The position numbers were made by a program, and so were the translations under genes. Source: CANLBN01 sp050633825 (GTDB taxonomy: Bacteria > Pseudomonadota > Gammaproteobacteria > Pseudomonadales > Cellvibrionaceae). From it: DNA of 64,000 bases. Location: contig JBOEHG010000008.1 of assembly GCA_050633825.1 (NCBI GenBank), positions 1 through 64,000 of the forward strand, read 5' to 3'. Below the pieces are notes generated by a model, which was not told the origin of the DNA, made no database searches, and saw only the letters and a program-made list of their open reading frames with translations. This document shows positions 7,767 to 16,873 of the stretch, piece by piece. The stretch's first letter is position 1. The number at the start of each line of letters is the position of its first letter.

Positions 7767-8577
7767 TCACTACTGAAGAAGGAGGAGAAGGAGAAAAGTA
7801 ATACTGTAAATAAAAAGACCTTACTGCTTGCGCAATATCTTTAGCCAACTGCTGGCGCTGATTGTTATCGATACGTATTTGACGCCCTATTTCTATTTGT
7901 AAAGCATCAAGACCCTTATCGTTATGGCTACCATAGCTCAAGAGCGTAAAACCACCATAATAATATTTTTCTTTTTGTAAAGGCTTAGGCCAAACAGCAT
8001 AACCTTGTTGGCGCAGTAAAAAGAAAAAGCCATTTTCTTCCTCAGTCACATCTTTACCGTAACGTACCGTTAATCTTCTAATCGTTTGTCCGTTACGAGT
8101 TCCGCGTAAAATATCGACATCATATTTTGACTGGCCATGTATATCCAACAAAAAACCATCGCCCCATTGTTTTTTTACGAAGGCGATAGAATCTTTAATT
8201 TTATGATGATACTTTTCGTAACAGGCTTTAGCTTTGGAAGACTCATAGGCATTTTTATAAGCTCGATTAAAATCAATTTGACTACGGTGAATATCGGCAA
8301 CAACCATATAAGGCTTCAATCCATAACGCTTTAATTCATCATTAATCAGCCAGGCTATTTCATCTGTATATTGATCAGCACGATTGACAAACCGCTGAAC
8401 CTTGACGCCTTGACGAGGTGGTACTCCTAACAATAGCTTTTGTTTAGACGCACCATGGGGAGAGGTCAGTACAATAGGTACTTCACCAACCTGATAGCGA
8501 ATATAGTTTGCACAATTATCAGCATAGAGGGCAACCGACCCTAACAGGGCAGACATCAATATAATACAGTGTTTCAT
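7759..8577 (-). CDS. Secreted N-formylglutamate-amidohydrolase-like protein
   Basis: A 272-residue protein with an N-terminal signal peptide (MKHCIILMSALLGSVALYAD). The later motifs are typical of the N-formylglutamate amidohydrolase superfamily: TSPHGASK near residue 38, VVADIHRS near 92, LLDIHGQS near 143 and LQIEIGRQIR near 226. These His/Asp/Glu residues would hold a metal. True HutG enzymes are cytoplasmic and sit with hut genes; this one is exported and alone, so the substrate is unknown. It overlaps the 3' end of bhcR by 8 nt tail-to-tail. Superfamily assignment is fairly sure; specific function is not. Confidence 0.7.
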   Translation of the reverse strand: MKHCIILMSALLGSVALYADNCANYIRYQVGEVPIVLTSPHGASKQKLLLGVPPRQGVKVQRFVNRADQYTDEIAWLINDELKRYGLKPYMVVADIHRSQIDFNRAYKNAYESSKAKACYEKYHHKIKDSIAFVKKQWGDGFLLDIHGQSKYDVDILRGTRNGQTIRRLTVRYGKDVTEEENGFFFLLRQQGYAVWPKPLQKEKYYYGGFTLLSYGSHNDKGLDALQIEIGRQIRIDNNQRQQLAKDIAQAVRSFYLQYYFSPSPPSSVVTK

Positions 8578-8691
8578 AAGGTGCTTATATCTTCTCTTTG
8601 TGTATAAACTAACTCACACGACTTAACTTTTACCATGATAAGATAAAAACTGGGTTTATTCTCTATAAATTCGACTAATAGTGAGATTATT

Positions 8692-9069
8692 ATGAAGTTC
8701 TTAAATGGCTTGACACTGCTTTTGATTTTTCAGTTAGCAGGTGAATTCCTGTCACTCATACTCAAACTTCCAATACCCGGACCTGTAATTGGTATGTTGC
8801 TTCTATTTGTCAGCTTATTTTTTATTAACAAGGGTAAAGAAGCGCTGAACCAATCCTCCTCTGCAATATTAAGCCATCTCTCGCTTTTATTTATTCCTGC
8901 AGGCGTTGGATTGATGATTCACTTTGATCGGGTAGGTAATGAATGGCTGCCTATTAGCCTTGCTATTGTACTAGGAGCCATCATTAGCATGGTCTCCACT
9001 GCATGGATTATGGTCGCTATGATTAAGTTAAGTAATGCACTTAAACGCAAAGGAAATCAATCACTATGA
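8692..9069 (+). CDS. lrgA: CidA/LrgA-family membrane protein
   Basis: A 125-residue protein with four hydrophobic segments and the family motif LPIPGPVIGMLLLF near residue 26. CidA/LrgA proteins form holin-like inner-membrane complexes with a CidB/LrgB partner. They have been linked to cell lysis control and, in some organisms, to pyruvate or short organic acid transport. Its stop overlaps the start of the lrgB-like gene by 4 nt, so the two are translated together. The choice of Lrg over Cid in the name is arbitrary. Confidence 0.88.
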   Translation: MKFLNGLTLLLIFQLAGEFLSLILKLPIPGPVIGMLLLFVSLFFINKGKEALNQSSSAILSHLSLLFIPAGVGLMIHFDRVGNEWLPISLAIVLGAIISMVSTAWIMVAMIKLSNALKRKGNQSL

Positions 9070-9788
9070 GCAGCACCGACCTAACTGAAATATGGGTTTA
9101 TCTATCAGCCTCTCCTTTGTTAGGCTTAACGCTGACATTGGTTGCTTATACTTCTGCCTATAAATTATATGTTGTTTGTAATGCAAATCCTTTATTAAAC
9201 CCTGTGCTTATATCAGCCACTGTGATTATTAGCATTTTGTTAGTTACTGGCACCGAATATCAAACCTATTTTGATGGCGCACAATATATTCATTTTCTAT
9301 TGGGTCCAGCGACAGTCGCTTTAGCCATTCCACTTTACCAACAAGTTTCTAAGCTGAAGAAATTATGGTTTCCGCTCATCGTATCTCTACTTTCAGGCGT
9401 GGTGATTGGTGCACTCAGCTCTATTTTCATTGCCCGCTTCTTTGGCGCTGATTTAGAAACCCAATTATCGATTGCGCCTAAATCTGTTACCGCACCCATT
9501 GCAATGGGTATTGCAGAACAGCTGGGTGGCCTACCTTCTCTTACCGCAGCACTGGTTATGCTGACGGGTATTACGGGTGCATTGATTTGTACTCGACTGT
9601 TTGCAATCATAGGTATCAAAGATGACAGTGTTAAAGGGATTGCTCTTGGTGTGACCTCACATGGCATTGGTACTGCCAGAGCCTTTCAAATCAGTGATGA
9701 AATGGGTGCATTTTCTGGTTTAGCGATGGCATTATCAGCGTTTGCGACTGCCATTATTTTACCGTGGCTTGCTCAATGGTTTTTTTAA
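9066..9788 (+). CDS. lrgB: LrgB/CidB-family membrane protein
   Basis: A 240-residue polytopic membrane protein of LrgB length. It shows the conserved core LGPATVALAIPLYQQ (near residue 78), APKSVTAPIAMGIAEQLGG (near 137) and SHGIGTARAF (near 197). It begins inside the last codons of the lrgA-like gene (ATGA overlap) and forms a two-gene unit with it. Family role: the partner of LrgA/CidA, proposed to modulate murein hydrolase export or to form an organic-acid/glycolate transporter, as for PLGG1 and YohJK homologues. A glycolate role would be interesting two genes from bhcR, but the sequence does not prove it. Confidence 0.88.
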   Translation: MSSTDLTEIWVYLSASPLLGLTLTLVAYTSAYKLYVVCNANPLLNPVLISATVIISILLVTGTEYQTYFDGAQYIHFLLGPATVALAIPLYQQVSKLKKLWFPLIVSLLSGVVIGALSSIFIARFFGADLETQLSIAPKSVTAPIAMGIAEQLGGLPSLTAALVMLTGITGALICTRLFAIIGIKDDSVKGIALGVTSHGIGTARAFQISDEMGAFSGLAMALSAFATAIILPWLAQWFF

Positions 9789-9789
9789 T

Positions 9790-10347
9790 ATGCCAAAAAT
9801 AATAACCCTTAATACTGAACGCTTACACCTTCGGCAGTGGCAACAAAATGATTATAAAGCATTCCGTAAAATGAATACTGATACTGAAGTAATGCGCTAC
9901 TATCCAAACACTTTAAGCACACAAGAAAGTGATGCAATGGCCGATAAAATCAGTCGCTTAATCGAACAGCGAGGCTGGGGATTTTGGGCATTAGAATTAA
10001 AAAAGTCCCGTCAATTTATTGGATTTACCGGATTACATATTCCCAAAGATGACTTTCCTTTCTCGCCCTGCACTGAAATCGACTGGCGACTGGACAAAGC
10101 CTATTGGGGCAATGGTTATGCGACCGAAGCTGCTCATACTGCGTTGAATTTCGCTTTTACCTCATTACAACTAGAATCCGTCGTTTCATTTGCAGTAATA
10201 AAGAACATAAAATCTATCGCTGTAATGGAAAGGCTTGGAATGAAAAATACCCATAGAAACTTTATCCATCCGGCTATACCTGAGGCTCATCCCTTACAAG
10301 AACATGTACTTTATGAAATTACGCAGAAGGCATGGAAAGAAACATAA
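9790..10347 (+). CDS. GNAT-family acetyltransferase (RimJ/RimL-like)
   Basis: A 185-residue N-acetyltransferase. It begins TLNTERLHLRQW and has the GNAT core EIDWRLDKAYWGNGYATEA (acetyl-CoA loop around residue 110), then NIKSIAVMERLGM, typical of the RimJ/RimL subgroup. I chose the ATG at 9790, one base after the lrgB stop, because the conserved N-terminus starts there. Substrate is unknown: ribosomal-protein N-termini, amino acids or small molecules are all possible. It follows lrgAB closely and may be co-transcribed. Confidence 0.82.
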   Translation: MPKIITLNTERLHLRQWQQNDYKAFRKMNTDTEVMRYYPNTLSTQESDAMADKISRLIEQRGWGFWALELKKSRQFIGFTGLHIPKDDFPFSPCTEIDWRLDKAYWGNGYATEAAHTALNFAFTSLQLESVVSFAVIKNIKSIAVMERLGMKNTHRNFIHPAIPEAHPLQEHVLYEITQKAWKET

Positions 10348-10405
10348 AAAGAACAACAGAAAGAGCAGTACACATTATATAATCATTGATAACACGACTT
10401 AAGCT

Positions 10406-11356
10406 ATGACATCCAATAATACTATTCACCAAATACTCAATACCGATGAATTACCCAGCATATTAGATCGTATTTACGATGAAGTTCAAGGGGCCTATGG
10501 ACAAGGTACTGTAGCTGACTACATTCCTCCATTAAGAGATGTCGACCCCCGACAATTTGGGATGGCAATACGGACGGTCGATGGCAAAGAATTTACCATT
10601 GGTTCTGCCAATACATCGTTTTCTATTCAAAGCATCTCCAAACTTTTTACACTCATGCTTTCATTAGACACGATTGGTGATGCACTTTGGCAACGCGTTG
10701 GTAGGGAGCCCTCTGGTATGCGCTTTAACTCCTTGCTTTTACTGGAATCAGAAGGTGGCATTCCTCGTAACCCTTTTATCAATGCTGGCGCAATTGTAGT
10801 GACAGATAGCATCACCTCACGTAGCTCGACTCCGGCAAAACGTATCGAAGAATTTATTGCAGGCCTATCAGCTAACCCTAACAATCGCATTAATCCTAAG
10901 GTCGCTGCGGCTGAAAAAGAGACAGGGTTTTTAAATGCCGCCATCGCTAATTTATTAAAAGCAAAAGGCAATCTTGAAGCCAAAGTCGAGGAGAGCTTAG
11001 ATTGCTACTTTAAGCAATGCGCTATTGAAATGAGCTGTCTCGACTTGGTGCGCGCAACAGAATGCTTATCCAACCGTGGTCGTTCTTGTTTTCGCTCTCA
11101 ATTTTGCGCAGAAACGATGGATAAACGCATTAATGCTTTGATGCTAACCTGTGGCCTATATGATGCTGTCGGTAACTTTGCTTACAATGTAGGCTTACCG
11201 GCAAAAAGTGGAGTAGGCGGAGGCATTGTCGCTGTCTCACCAGCACAATATACCGTTGCTGTCTGGGGGCCTGAATTAGACCATTATGGGAATTCGGTTT
11301 TAGGGCAATTGGCTTTAGAGAAATTAATTAACTACACCCATACATCCATTTTTTGA
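10406..11356 (+). CDS. glsA: Glutaminase A
   Basis: A 316-residue serine-dependent glutaminase. It contains the catalytic SxxK of the beta-lactamase-like fold (SISK, about residues 73-76), then NPFINAGAI near residue 117 and GGGIVAVSP near 272, all characteristic of GlsA. It hydrolyses glutamine to glutamate and ammonia in the cytoplasm. Length agrees with the family (about 305-310 residues). It stands alone; the nearby urea genes share only the nitrogen theme. Confidence 0.93.
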   Translation: MTSNNTIHQILNTDELPSILDRIYDEVQGAYGQGTVADYIPPLRDVDPRQFGMAIRTVDGKEFTIGSANTSFSIQSISKLFTLMLSLDTIGDALWQRVGREPSGMRFNSLLLLESEGGIPRNPFINAGAIVVTDSITSRSSTPAKRIEEFIAGLSANPNNRINPKVAAAEKETGFLNAAIANLLKAKGNLEAKVEESLDCYFKQCAIEMSCLDLVRATECLSNRGRSCFRSQFCAETMDKRINALMLTCGLYDAVGNFAYNVGLPAKSGVGGGIVAVSPAQYTVAVWGPELDHYGNSVLGQLALEKLINYTHTSIF

Positions 11357-11390
11357 ATGGCTTATTTCTGAACGACCACTTTTGAAATAG

Positions 11391-11609
11391 CTATTTTTGA
11401 AACACCTCTTTTTGAAACACCATGGATGCTAATGGCTCAGCAGACGACGCCTCTTCTCGTTGCTGGTCGTGGAAGTGTTTTTGCTGGCTATATTGACTGA
11501 CCAGATCAGATAATGTGATATCCTCTCCCCGCTGGCGTCTAACAGCGAGAATCAGCTCCAGCATACGCTGCAGCTCCCAGTCAAAACTTGTCATTCGAGT
11601 ATCTTGCAT
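11391..11609 (-). CDS. Small hypothetical protein (72 residues)
   Basis: A short ORF of 72 residues with an amphipathic, charged N-terminal half (WELQRMLELILAVRRQRGED) and a Gln/Glu-rich tail ending in the repeat FQKEVFQK. The tail is encoded by a small direct repeat (copies of TTTTTGAAACACC at about 11390-11420). An AAAAGG lies directly before the ATG. No family is recognised. The N-terminal part looks like a genuine helical protein, but coding status is uncertain. Confidence 0.45.
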   Translation of the reverse strand: MQDTRMTSFDWELQRMLELILAVRRQRGEDITLSDLVSQYSQQKHFHDQQREEASSAEPLASMVFQKEVFQK

Positions 11610-11786
11610 AACCTTTTAACAACATCCTAACAATAGATAACGTTTTCATACATAATGAGTATAGACACTTTCAATGGACATCAAGTCACAGTAAAAGTGT
11701 GATCCAGCTAACTTATTTCATATTAAGTTATCTACAAATAAAGTCAATAGCTGCAAGTTAATTAACCTGCAGCTAGATTAAGCACT

Positions 11787-12146
11787 ATGAAACATCCAAA
11801 CTTCGCACAACGATTTAAACAAGCCGTTAAAGACTCTGGTGTCAAAGATACTCAGAAAGAGCTGTCCAAGCTTTTTGGTGTCAGTGAGGTCATGATTTGG
11901 AGCTACAAGAACGGTGAAAAGTTACCCAGAATGGCGATGGCAATTAGTATTGCTGAGAAGCTGAACACTTCCGTCGAATGGCTGTTGCAAGGCACGCACT
12001 CCGTCGTCAGAGAAAACAGCGGAAGCTATAGCGCCAAACCCATGAAAAAGAGCACAAAGGAAGCCCTTGATATTCTGGAAAGCCTCACAGAGGCTGAGCG
12101 TAAAGAAGCCTTAAAGCTATTAAAGAAAACCTTCAAAAAGAAATAG
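11787..12146 (+). CDS. XRE-family helix-turn-helix regulator
   Basis: A 119-residue protein with a Cro/CI-type helix-turn-helix in its first 65 residues (KELSKLFGVSEVMIWSYKNG, then AISIAEKLNTSVEWLLQG). A Lys-rich C-terminal helix pair follows (residues 80-119). It resembles the DNA-binding half of phage-type repressors but has no LexA-like peptidase domain. No other phage genes are nearby. It is convergent with rlmB, 1 nt apart. Targets unknown. Confidence 0.75.
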   Translation: MKHPNFAQRFKQAVKDSGVKDTQKELSKLFGVSEVMIWSYKNGEKLPRMAMAISIAEKLNTSVEWLLQGTHSVVRENSGSYSAKPMKKSTKEALDILESLTEAERKEALKLLKKTFKKK

Positions 12147-12147
12147 C

Positions 12148-12909
12148 TTAAGAAGCAGAACGCTGGCGAAGGGCTTCAAACAAGCAAATACCCGTCGCCA
12201 CCGACACATTCAAACTGCTAACCGTTCCCATCATGGGAATGCGCATTAAGCCATCACATTTATCTCGCGTTAAGCGCCGCATGCCTTTGCCCTCTGAGCC
12301 CATGACAATAGCAAGTGGACCCGTCAAACTGGACTCATAGTGATGCAACTCCGCCTCGCCCGCAGTACCTAATATCCATACACCCTGTTGTTGCAACCAT
12401 TGTAATGTACGGGATAGATTCGTCACACGAACTAAAGGAACAACTTCGGCCGCACCACAGGCCACTTTTATCGCTGTAGGGTTTAGTGATGCAGAATTAT
12501 CTTTTGGCACAATTACAAACTGAACGCCAGCTGCTTCGGCCGAGCGCAGACATGCACCTAAATTGTGGGGATCAGTGATGCCATCAAGCACCAAAATAAA
12601 AGGCACAACACTGTCATCAACTAGTTTGGCCAAATGGCTTTTTAAATAAGCCTCATCATAAGATTCAACTCGACTTTGAGTTACAGCAATGACACCTTGG
12701 TGATTACCATCTACGATTTTATCCAGTTCCTCACGCACAACCCAATTGATATCGATATTGCTTTTTTCAGCCATACGCTGAATATTCTGTAAGCGTTTAT
12801 CGTTACGGCCTTTCAATAGGTAAAGCTGTTGTAATTGTTGGGGAGACTGCTTAATAAGTGCTTCGACAGCATGAAAGCCGAAAACATAATGTGAATTTTC
12901 TTTTGACAT
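12148..12909 (-). CDS. rlmB: 23S rRNA (guanosine-2'-O-)-methyltransferase RlmB
   Basis: A 253-residue SpoU/TrmH-type methyltransferase. It has an N-terminal RNA-binding L30e-like domain (YVFGFHAVEALIKQSPQQLQ). The knotted SPOUT domain follows, with DPHNLGACLRSAEAAG near residue 110, GSEGKGMRRL near 204 and SLNVSVATGICLFEA near 228, which bind S-adenosylmethionine in a deep trefoil knot. It methylates G2251 of 23S rRNA in E. coli. It lies 22 nt downstream of rnr, the common rnr-rlmB order in gammaproteobacteria. Confidence 0.95.
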   Translation of the reverse strand: MSKENSHYVFGFHAVEALIKQSPQQLQQLYLLKGRNDKRLQNIQRMAEKSNIDINWVVREELDKIVDGNHQGVIAVTQSRVESYDEAYLKSHLAKLVDDSVVPFILVLDGITDPHNLGACLRSAEAAGVQFVIVPKDNSASLNPTAIKVACGAAEVVPLVRVTNLSRTLQWLQQQGVWILGTAGEAELHHYESSLTGPLAIVMGSEGKGMRRLTRDKCDGLMRIPMMGTVSSLNVSVATGICLFEALRQRSAS

Positions 12910-12931
12910 AACTTTCTATTACAGCGTTCTA

Positions 12932-15391
12932 TTAACGTTTTTTCTTTTTACGGTTTGATGAGCCGGACTTAGTCTTACTCGCCGCTACCTTCTTCTTTGA
13001 CTTTGTTTTTTCATTGGCAGGCTTTTTACCTGAAGCTGTTTTTTTAGCTGAGGTACGCCCGCCACGTTTTGTTTTTTTGGATGGCTTTCCATCTAAACTT
13101 GCAAAGTCACCTCGCCTTAATTTATCGCGCACACTGTCTTTTGATTGAGTCCGTGGAGCACCTTGGCTATCACCTGCCAACTCAAAATCAACTTTACGTT
13201 CATCAAGTTTCACCGCCGATACCTGTACGGTCAGCTCGTCGCCCAAACAGAAAGTCTGTCGTGTACGCTCACCCACCAAACGGTGATGAGCTTCTTCAAA
13301 ATGATAATAATCGGATGGCAGAGAAGTAATATGAACTAAACCCTCGACATAGACATCCATCAACTCAACAAAAACACCGAAATTTGTCACGCCGGTAATA
13401 ACGCCTTGATAGACATCACCAACATGATCCTGTAAATATTCACATTTTAACCAACTGACAACATCCCGAGTTGCTTCATCAGCGCGACGCTCTGCCATTG
13501 AAGTATGTTCACCAAAAGCCAACATATGCTCAAGGGTATAAGGGTAGATTGTTTTTCTGGCCAGTACTTTTGCGCCTTTAACGCGACGTACATTACTGGA
13601 TTCTTGACGACTACGAATCACATGTCGTATCGCTCTATGAGTTAACAAATCCGGGTAACGGCGAATGGGTGAGGTAAAATGTGTATACGCTGGATAAGCC
13701 AAACCAAAATGCCCTTTATTATCGGGTTGATACATGGCTTGCGATAAACTTCTCAACATCACTGTTTGGATAATTTTTGCATCGGGGCGGTTGGCAATTT
13801 TTTGCAATAGAGATTGATAATGAGAGGGTTCAGGTAAATCCTTACCACGCAGACTCAAACCCAACTCACCTAAAAAGGTTCGTAGATTCTCCAGCTTTTG
13901 TTCTCGCGGACCATCATGCACACGGTAAAGGCCATCAAGCTCGTGCTTCTCAATAAAACGGGCCGCACACACATTGGCACAGAGCATACATTCTTCAATC
14001 AGCTTATGGGCATCGTTGCGCACAACCGGAATAATGCGCTCTATTTTGCGCTCTTTATCAAATAAAATTCGAGTTTCGGTGGTTTCGAAATCGATTGCAC
14101 CACGGGCTTCACGGATATGTCGCAAAATCTGATATAAATCATAAAGCTCATCTAAATGAGGTATTAATTGCTGATGAGCATGCCGGATATTACTTTCCGG
14201 ATCTTTGCGTTCAGCGATCATTTGTCCCACTTGTGTATAAGTTAAACGTGCATGAGAGTGAATAACGGCCTCATAAAACAAATACCCACTCACTCGCCCC
14301 GACGCACTAATCGTCATTTCACAGACCATCGCCAAGCGATCGACATGAGGGTTTAATGAACACAGGCCATTAGACAGCGCCTCCGGCAACATAGGTAAAA
14401 CAAAATCAGGAAAGTAAACCGAAGTGCCTCGCAACTCAGCTTCTTTATCTAAAGCATTACCCACGGTGACATAATGAGACACATCTGCAATGGCTACATA
14501 GAGGCGCCAACCACCGGATTTTTTTTGTTCACAATAAACGGCATCATCAAAGTCACGGGCGTCTTCTCCATCAATAGTAACAAAAGGTAACTCCCGTAAA
14601 TCCACTCGATTTTTTTTATCCGCATCATTAACGCTCGCAGGCAATTGCGACGCTTGTGCAGTGACTTCAGCAGGCCACTCATGGGGGATATCATGGGCGC
14701 GAATCGCCACATCAATCTCCATACCTGGCGCCATATGGTCGCCTAGAACTTCGACAATACGTCCCATTGGCAAGGCATTACGAGAAGGCTGTCGAGTAAT
14801 TTCAACCATCACAAATTGATTTTGTACCGCACCATTAATGTGCTCAGCGGCAACTAAGACATCGTGTCCCTGTCGGGTATTTTCGGGTCGAACAAAGCCA
14901 ATACCCTGCTCATGAAAATAACGACCGACTAATTGCTGAGTATTGTGGGATACCACCTCAACAATGGCGCCATCCCGGCGACCGCGAACCCCTGTTGGCG
15001 ATAGGCGCACCAGCACCTCATCGCCATCAAATACTTTGCGCATTTGTCGAGAGGCAAGGTAAATATCTTCGCTGCTATCACTGGGGATTAAGAAACCATA
15101 ACCATCCCGGTGCCCTTGAACACGACCACGAATTAAATCCAATTTATCGACACGCGCATAGGCTTGTTTACGATTACTGTGGATTTGGCCATCCCGCTCC
15201 ATTGCGATCAAGCGGCGGCGTAAAGCCTCTCGATCGTCTTCATCTTTAATACCGAGGGCCTTTATTAATTGTTTGTGAGACATTGGGCCAACAGACTGAT
15301 CGAGCACATCCAGAATAAATTCACGGCTCGCAATAGGGTTAGCGTACTTTTTAGATTCGCGTTTAGCGTAAGGGTCAGTTTTTTTGTTCAC
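12932..15391 (-). CDS. rnr: Ribonuclease R
   Basis: An 819-residue 3'-5' exoribonuclease of RNase R length. In order: an N-terminal winged helix (about residues 20-85), cold-shock/OB domains, and the catalytic RNB domain with VTIDGEDARDFDDAVYCEQ near residue 275, where the Asp residues bind Mg. A C-terminal S1 domain follows (DVYQGVITGVTNFGVFVELM near 650). The very basic Lys/Ser/Ala-rich tail after about 745 is typical of RNase R, where it binds RNA and helps unwind duplexes. First gene of an rnr-rlmB operon. Confidence 0.96.
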   Translation of the reverse strand: MNKKTDPYAKRESKKYANPIASREFILDVLDQSVGPMSHKQLIKALGIKDEDDREALRRRLIAMERDGQIHSNRKQAYARVDKLDLIRGRVQGHRDGYGFLIPSDSSEDIYLASRQMRKVFDGDEVLVRLSPTGVRGRRDGAIVEVVSHNTQQLVGRYFHEQGIGFVRPENTRQGHDVLVAAEHINGAVQNQFVMVEITRQPSRNALPMGRIVEVLGDHMAPGMEIDVAIRAHDIPHEWPAEVTAQASQLPASVNDADKKNRVDLRELPFVTIDGEDARDFDDAVYCEQKKSGGWRLYVAIADVSHYVTVGNALDKEAELRGTSVYFPDFVLPMLPEALSNGLCSLNPHVDRLAMVCEMTISASGRVSGYLFYEAVIHSHARLTYTQVGQMIAERKDPESNIRHAHQQLIPHLDELYDLYQILRHIREARGAIDFETTETRILFDKERKIERIIPVVRNDAHKLIEECMLCANVCAARFIEKHELDGLYRVHDGPREQKLENLRTFLGELGLSLRGKDLPEPSHYQSLLQKIANRPDAKIIQTVMLRSLSQAMYQPDNKGHFGLAYPAYTHFTSPIRRYPDLLTHRAIRHVIRSRQESSNVRRVKGAKVLARKTIYPYTLEHMLAFGEHTSMAERRADEATRDVVSWLKCEYLQDHVGDVYQGVITGVTNFGVFVELMDVYVEGLVHITSLPSDYYHFEEAHHRLVGERTRQTFCLGDELTVQVSAVKLDERKVDFELAGDSQGAPRTQSKDSVRDKLRRGDFASLDGKPSKKTKRGGRTSAKKTASGKKPANEKTKSKKKVAASKTKSGSSNRKKKKR

Positions 15392-15540
15392 TACATTTTA
15401 GAATTATAAGAATACAAGGCAATACTATACCTCAATGAAGCAAACGAATATACGCAGAAAAATGTAAATAATAAGAAAAGTGCAGGCACGAACGCACCTA
15501 CACAGAAGGGGAAGATAGAAAATGTTATTGCTTTAACGCA

Positions 15541-16071
15541 TTAACGGATGACTGTTTTAGCAAATGGGTTAATGAAGGTTGTATCTTCTCCGCCCTTACG
15601 TACACTGGAAAACTCAGAAACAACCTGCTCAACATCCGCTCTTTGTGAAGGCTTAACATCCACCAACAGGAGATAACTGCCATTTTTGATATCATGATGA
15701 AAACGACGAATCTTATAGTTTTCAGACGATACTCCTGCAAGCCCGCCAACCCATGCACCAAATAGAGAGAACAAGATAACAGCCGCTGCCTGTCCCATCC
15801 AGTTCAACTGAGCTCCAAAAGAGGTAAATAAAGCAATGTAGCAAGTGACCAGAATACCAACGGTAAATCCCAGCAAGATACCTCGCTCACCTGAACGAAT
15901 GATATCCAATTCTTGCAAAGGTGTTGTACTATGTAAGTGGTGACGCACAATTTGCGCTTTATCCTGACCTAAAACATGAAAATTCCAATCAGTAATACCA
16001 TCACTGTGCAAGCGGTCTGATATGCGTTCAGCGACATCGATATTATCTACAAGATAGTATAATCGTTTCAT
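15541..16071 (-). CDS. Conserved membrane protein with a central hydrophobic hairpin
   Basis: A 176-residue protein. It has a soluble N-terminus (YYLVDNIDVAERISDRLH), then two hydrophobic segments at about residues 66-86 and 93-115, the second glycine-rich (LFGAWVGGLAGVS). A soluble C-terminus (about 120-176) includes GSYLLLVDVKPSQRADVEQV. The layout resembles DUF1269-type or glycine-zipper stress membrane proteins, but I cannot assign a family. It is a single gene upstream of nothing obvious, read leftward; a function cannot be given. Confidence 0.7.
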   Translation of the reverse strand: MKRLYYLVDNIDVAERISDRLHSDGITDWNFHVLGQDKAQIVRHHLHSTTPLQELDIIRSGERGILLGFTVGILVTCYIALFTSFGAQLNWMGQAAAVILFSLFGAWVGGLAGVSSENYKIRRFHHDIKNGSYLLLVDVKPSQRADVEQVVSEFSSVRKGGEDTTFINPFAKTVIR

Positions 16072-16246
16072 CTTTTTAGCTCCTTTTTTTATAAGGGATA
16101 TTTTTATTGTTGCTATCTATATGTACAACAAAATGATGAAAAAGGTTTATTTTTTATAAGACTATTTCTGAATAATAATGATTTTTGAAACGCTAAATAA
16201 CAATAAGTAAACTGCTACCCAGACTATGGATTTAAGATAAGAAAAT

Positions 16247-16873
16247 ATGCAAACAGCGATTGATCAATTTATTAACAAGCACCTCCCCGTATTACCCATT
16301 GTTACGGTTCATTCAGCAAGTGATATTATTCCTATTATTTATGCCTTATCAAAAGGAGGCATAAACGCTATAGAGATAACCTTAAGAACGGATGAAGGCC
16401 TAAAAGCATTAGAACTTGCACGCCTAGAAATGCCAAACTTATTTTTATGCGCAGGGTCTGTTTCAAGTAAAAAACAAGTAGTACAAGCGGCTGAAATAGG
16501 AGCAGACTTAATTATCTCGCCGGGAATATCTAGGGGCATTATAGAAGAAAGCAAAAGACACCATATCTCTTTACTCCCTGGCATTAGCACTCCATCAGAT
16601 ATACTCCTTGGATTAGAATATAACTTACAATACTTCAAACTGTTTCCAGCAGAACCGTTGGGAGGCATTGATTATTTAAACTCAATCGCAAGTCCATTTC
16701 CTGATATACAATTTTGTCCTACCGGCGGTATTAACAAGCAAAACTACCAACATTACCTGAATTTAAAAAAAGTCGCTTTTGTTGGTGGCTCATGGTTATT
16801 AAAAGAAGAATATATTAATGAAAAAAATTGGGCCGCAATAGAAGAAGGGACAAAAGAACTATTGATCAATTAA
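16247..16873 (+). CDS. eda: KDPG/KHG aldolase (Eda-like)
   Basis: A 208-residue class-I aldolase of the KDPG/KHG family. The catalytic Glu lies in AIEITLRT (near residue 46), the Schiff-base Lys in YFKLFPAEPLGG (near 132), and the phosphate-binding loop in FCPTGGI. Family reactions: cleavage of 2-keto-3-deoxy-6-phosphogluconate to pyruvate and glyceraldehyde-3-phosphate, or of 4-hydroxy-2-oxoglutarate to pyruvate and glyoxylate. No Entner-Doudoroff genes are adjacent. Because one family product is glyoxylate, a hydroxyoxoglutarate role in a genome with bhc genes is possible. Its 3' end overlaps the convergent cyclase gene by 15 nt. Confidence 0.85.
   Translation: MQTAIDQFINKHLPVLPIVTVHSASDIIPIIYALSKGGINAIEITLRTDEGLKALELARLEMPNLFLCAGSVSSKKQVVQAAEIGADLIISPGISRGIIEESKRHHISLLPGISTPSDILLGLEYNLQYFKLFPAEPLGGIDYLNSIASPFPDIQFCPTGGINKQNYQHYLNLKKVAFVGGSWLLKEEYINEKNWAAIEEGTKELLIN

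Noticed and set aside
11787..12146. Prophage remnant
   Set aside because: Only a lone XRE regulator is present; no integrase, structural or lysis genes and no attachment repeats were seen.
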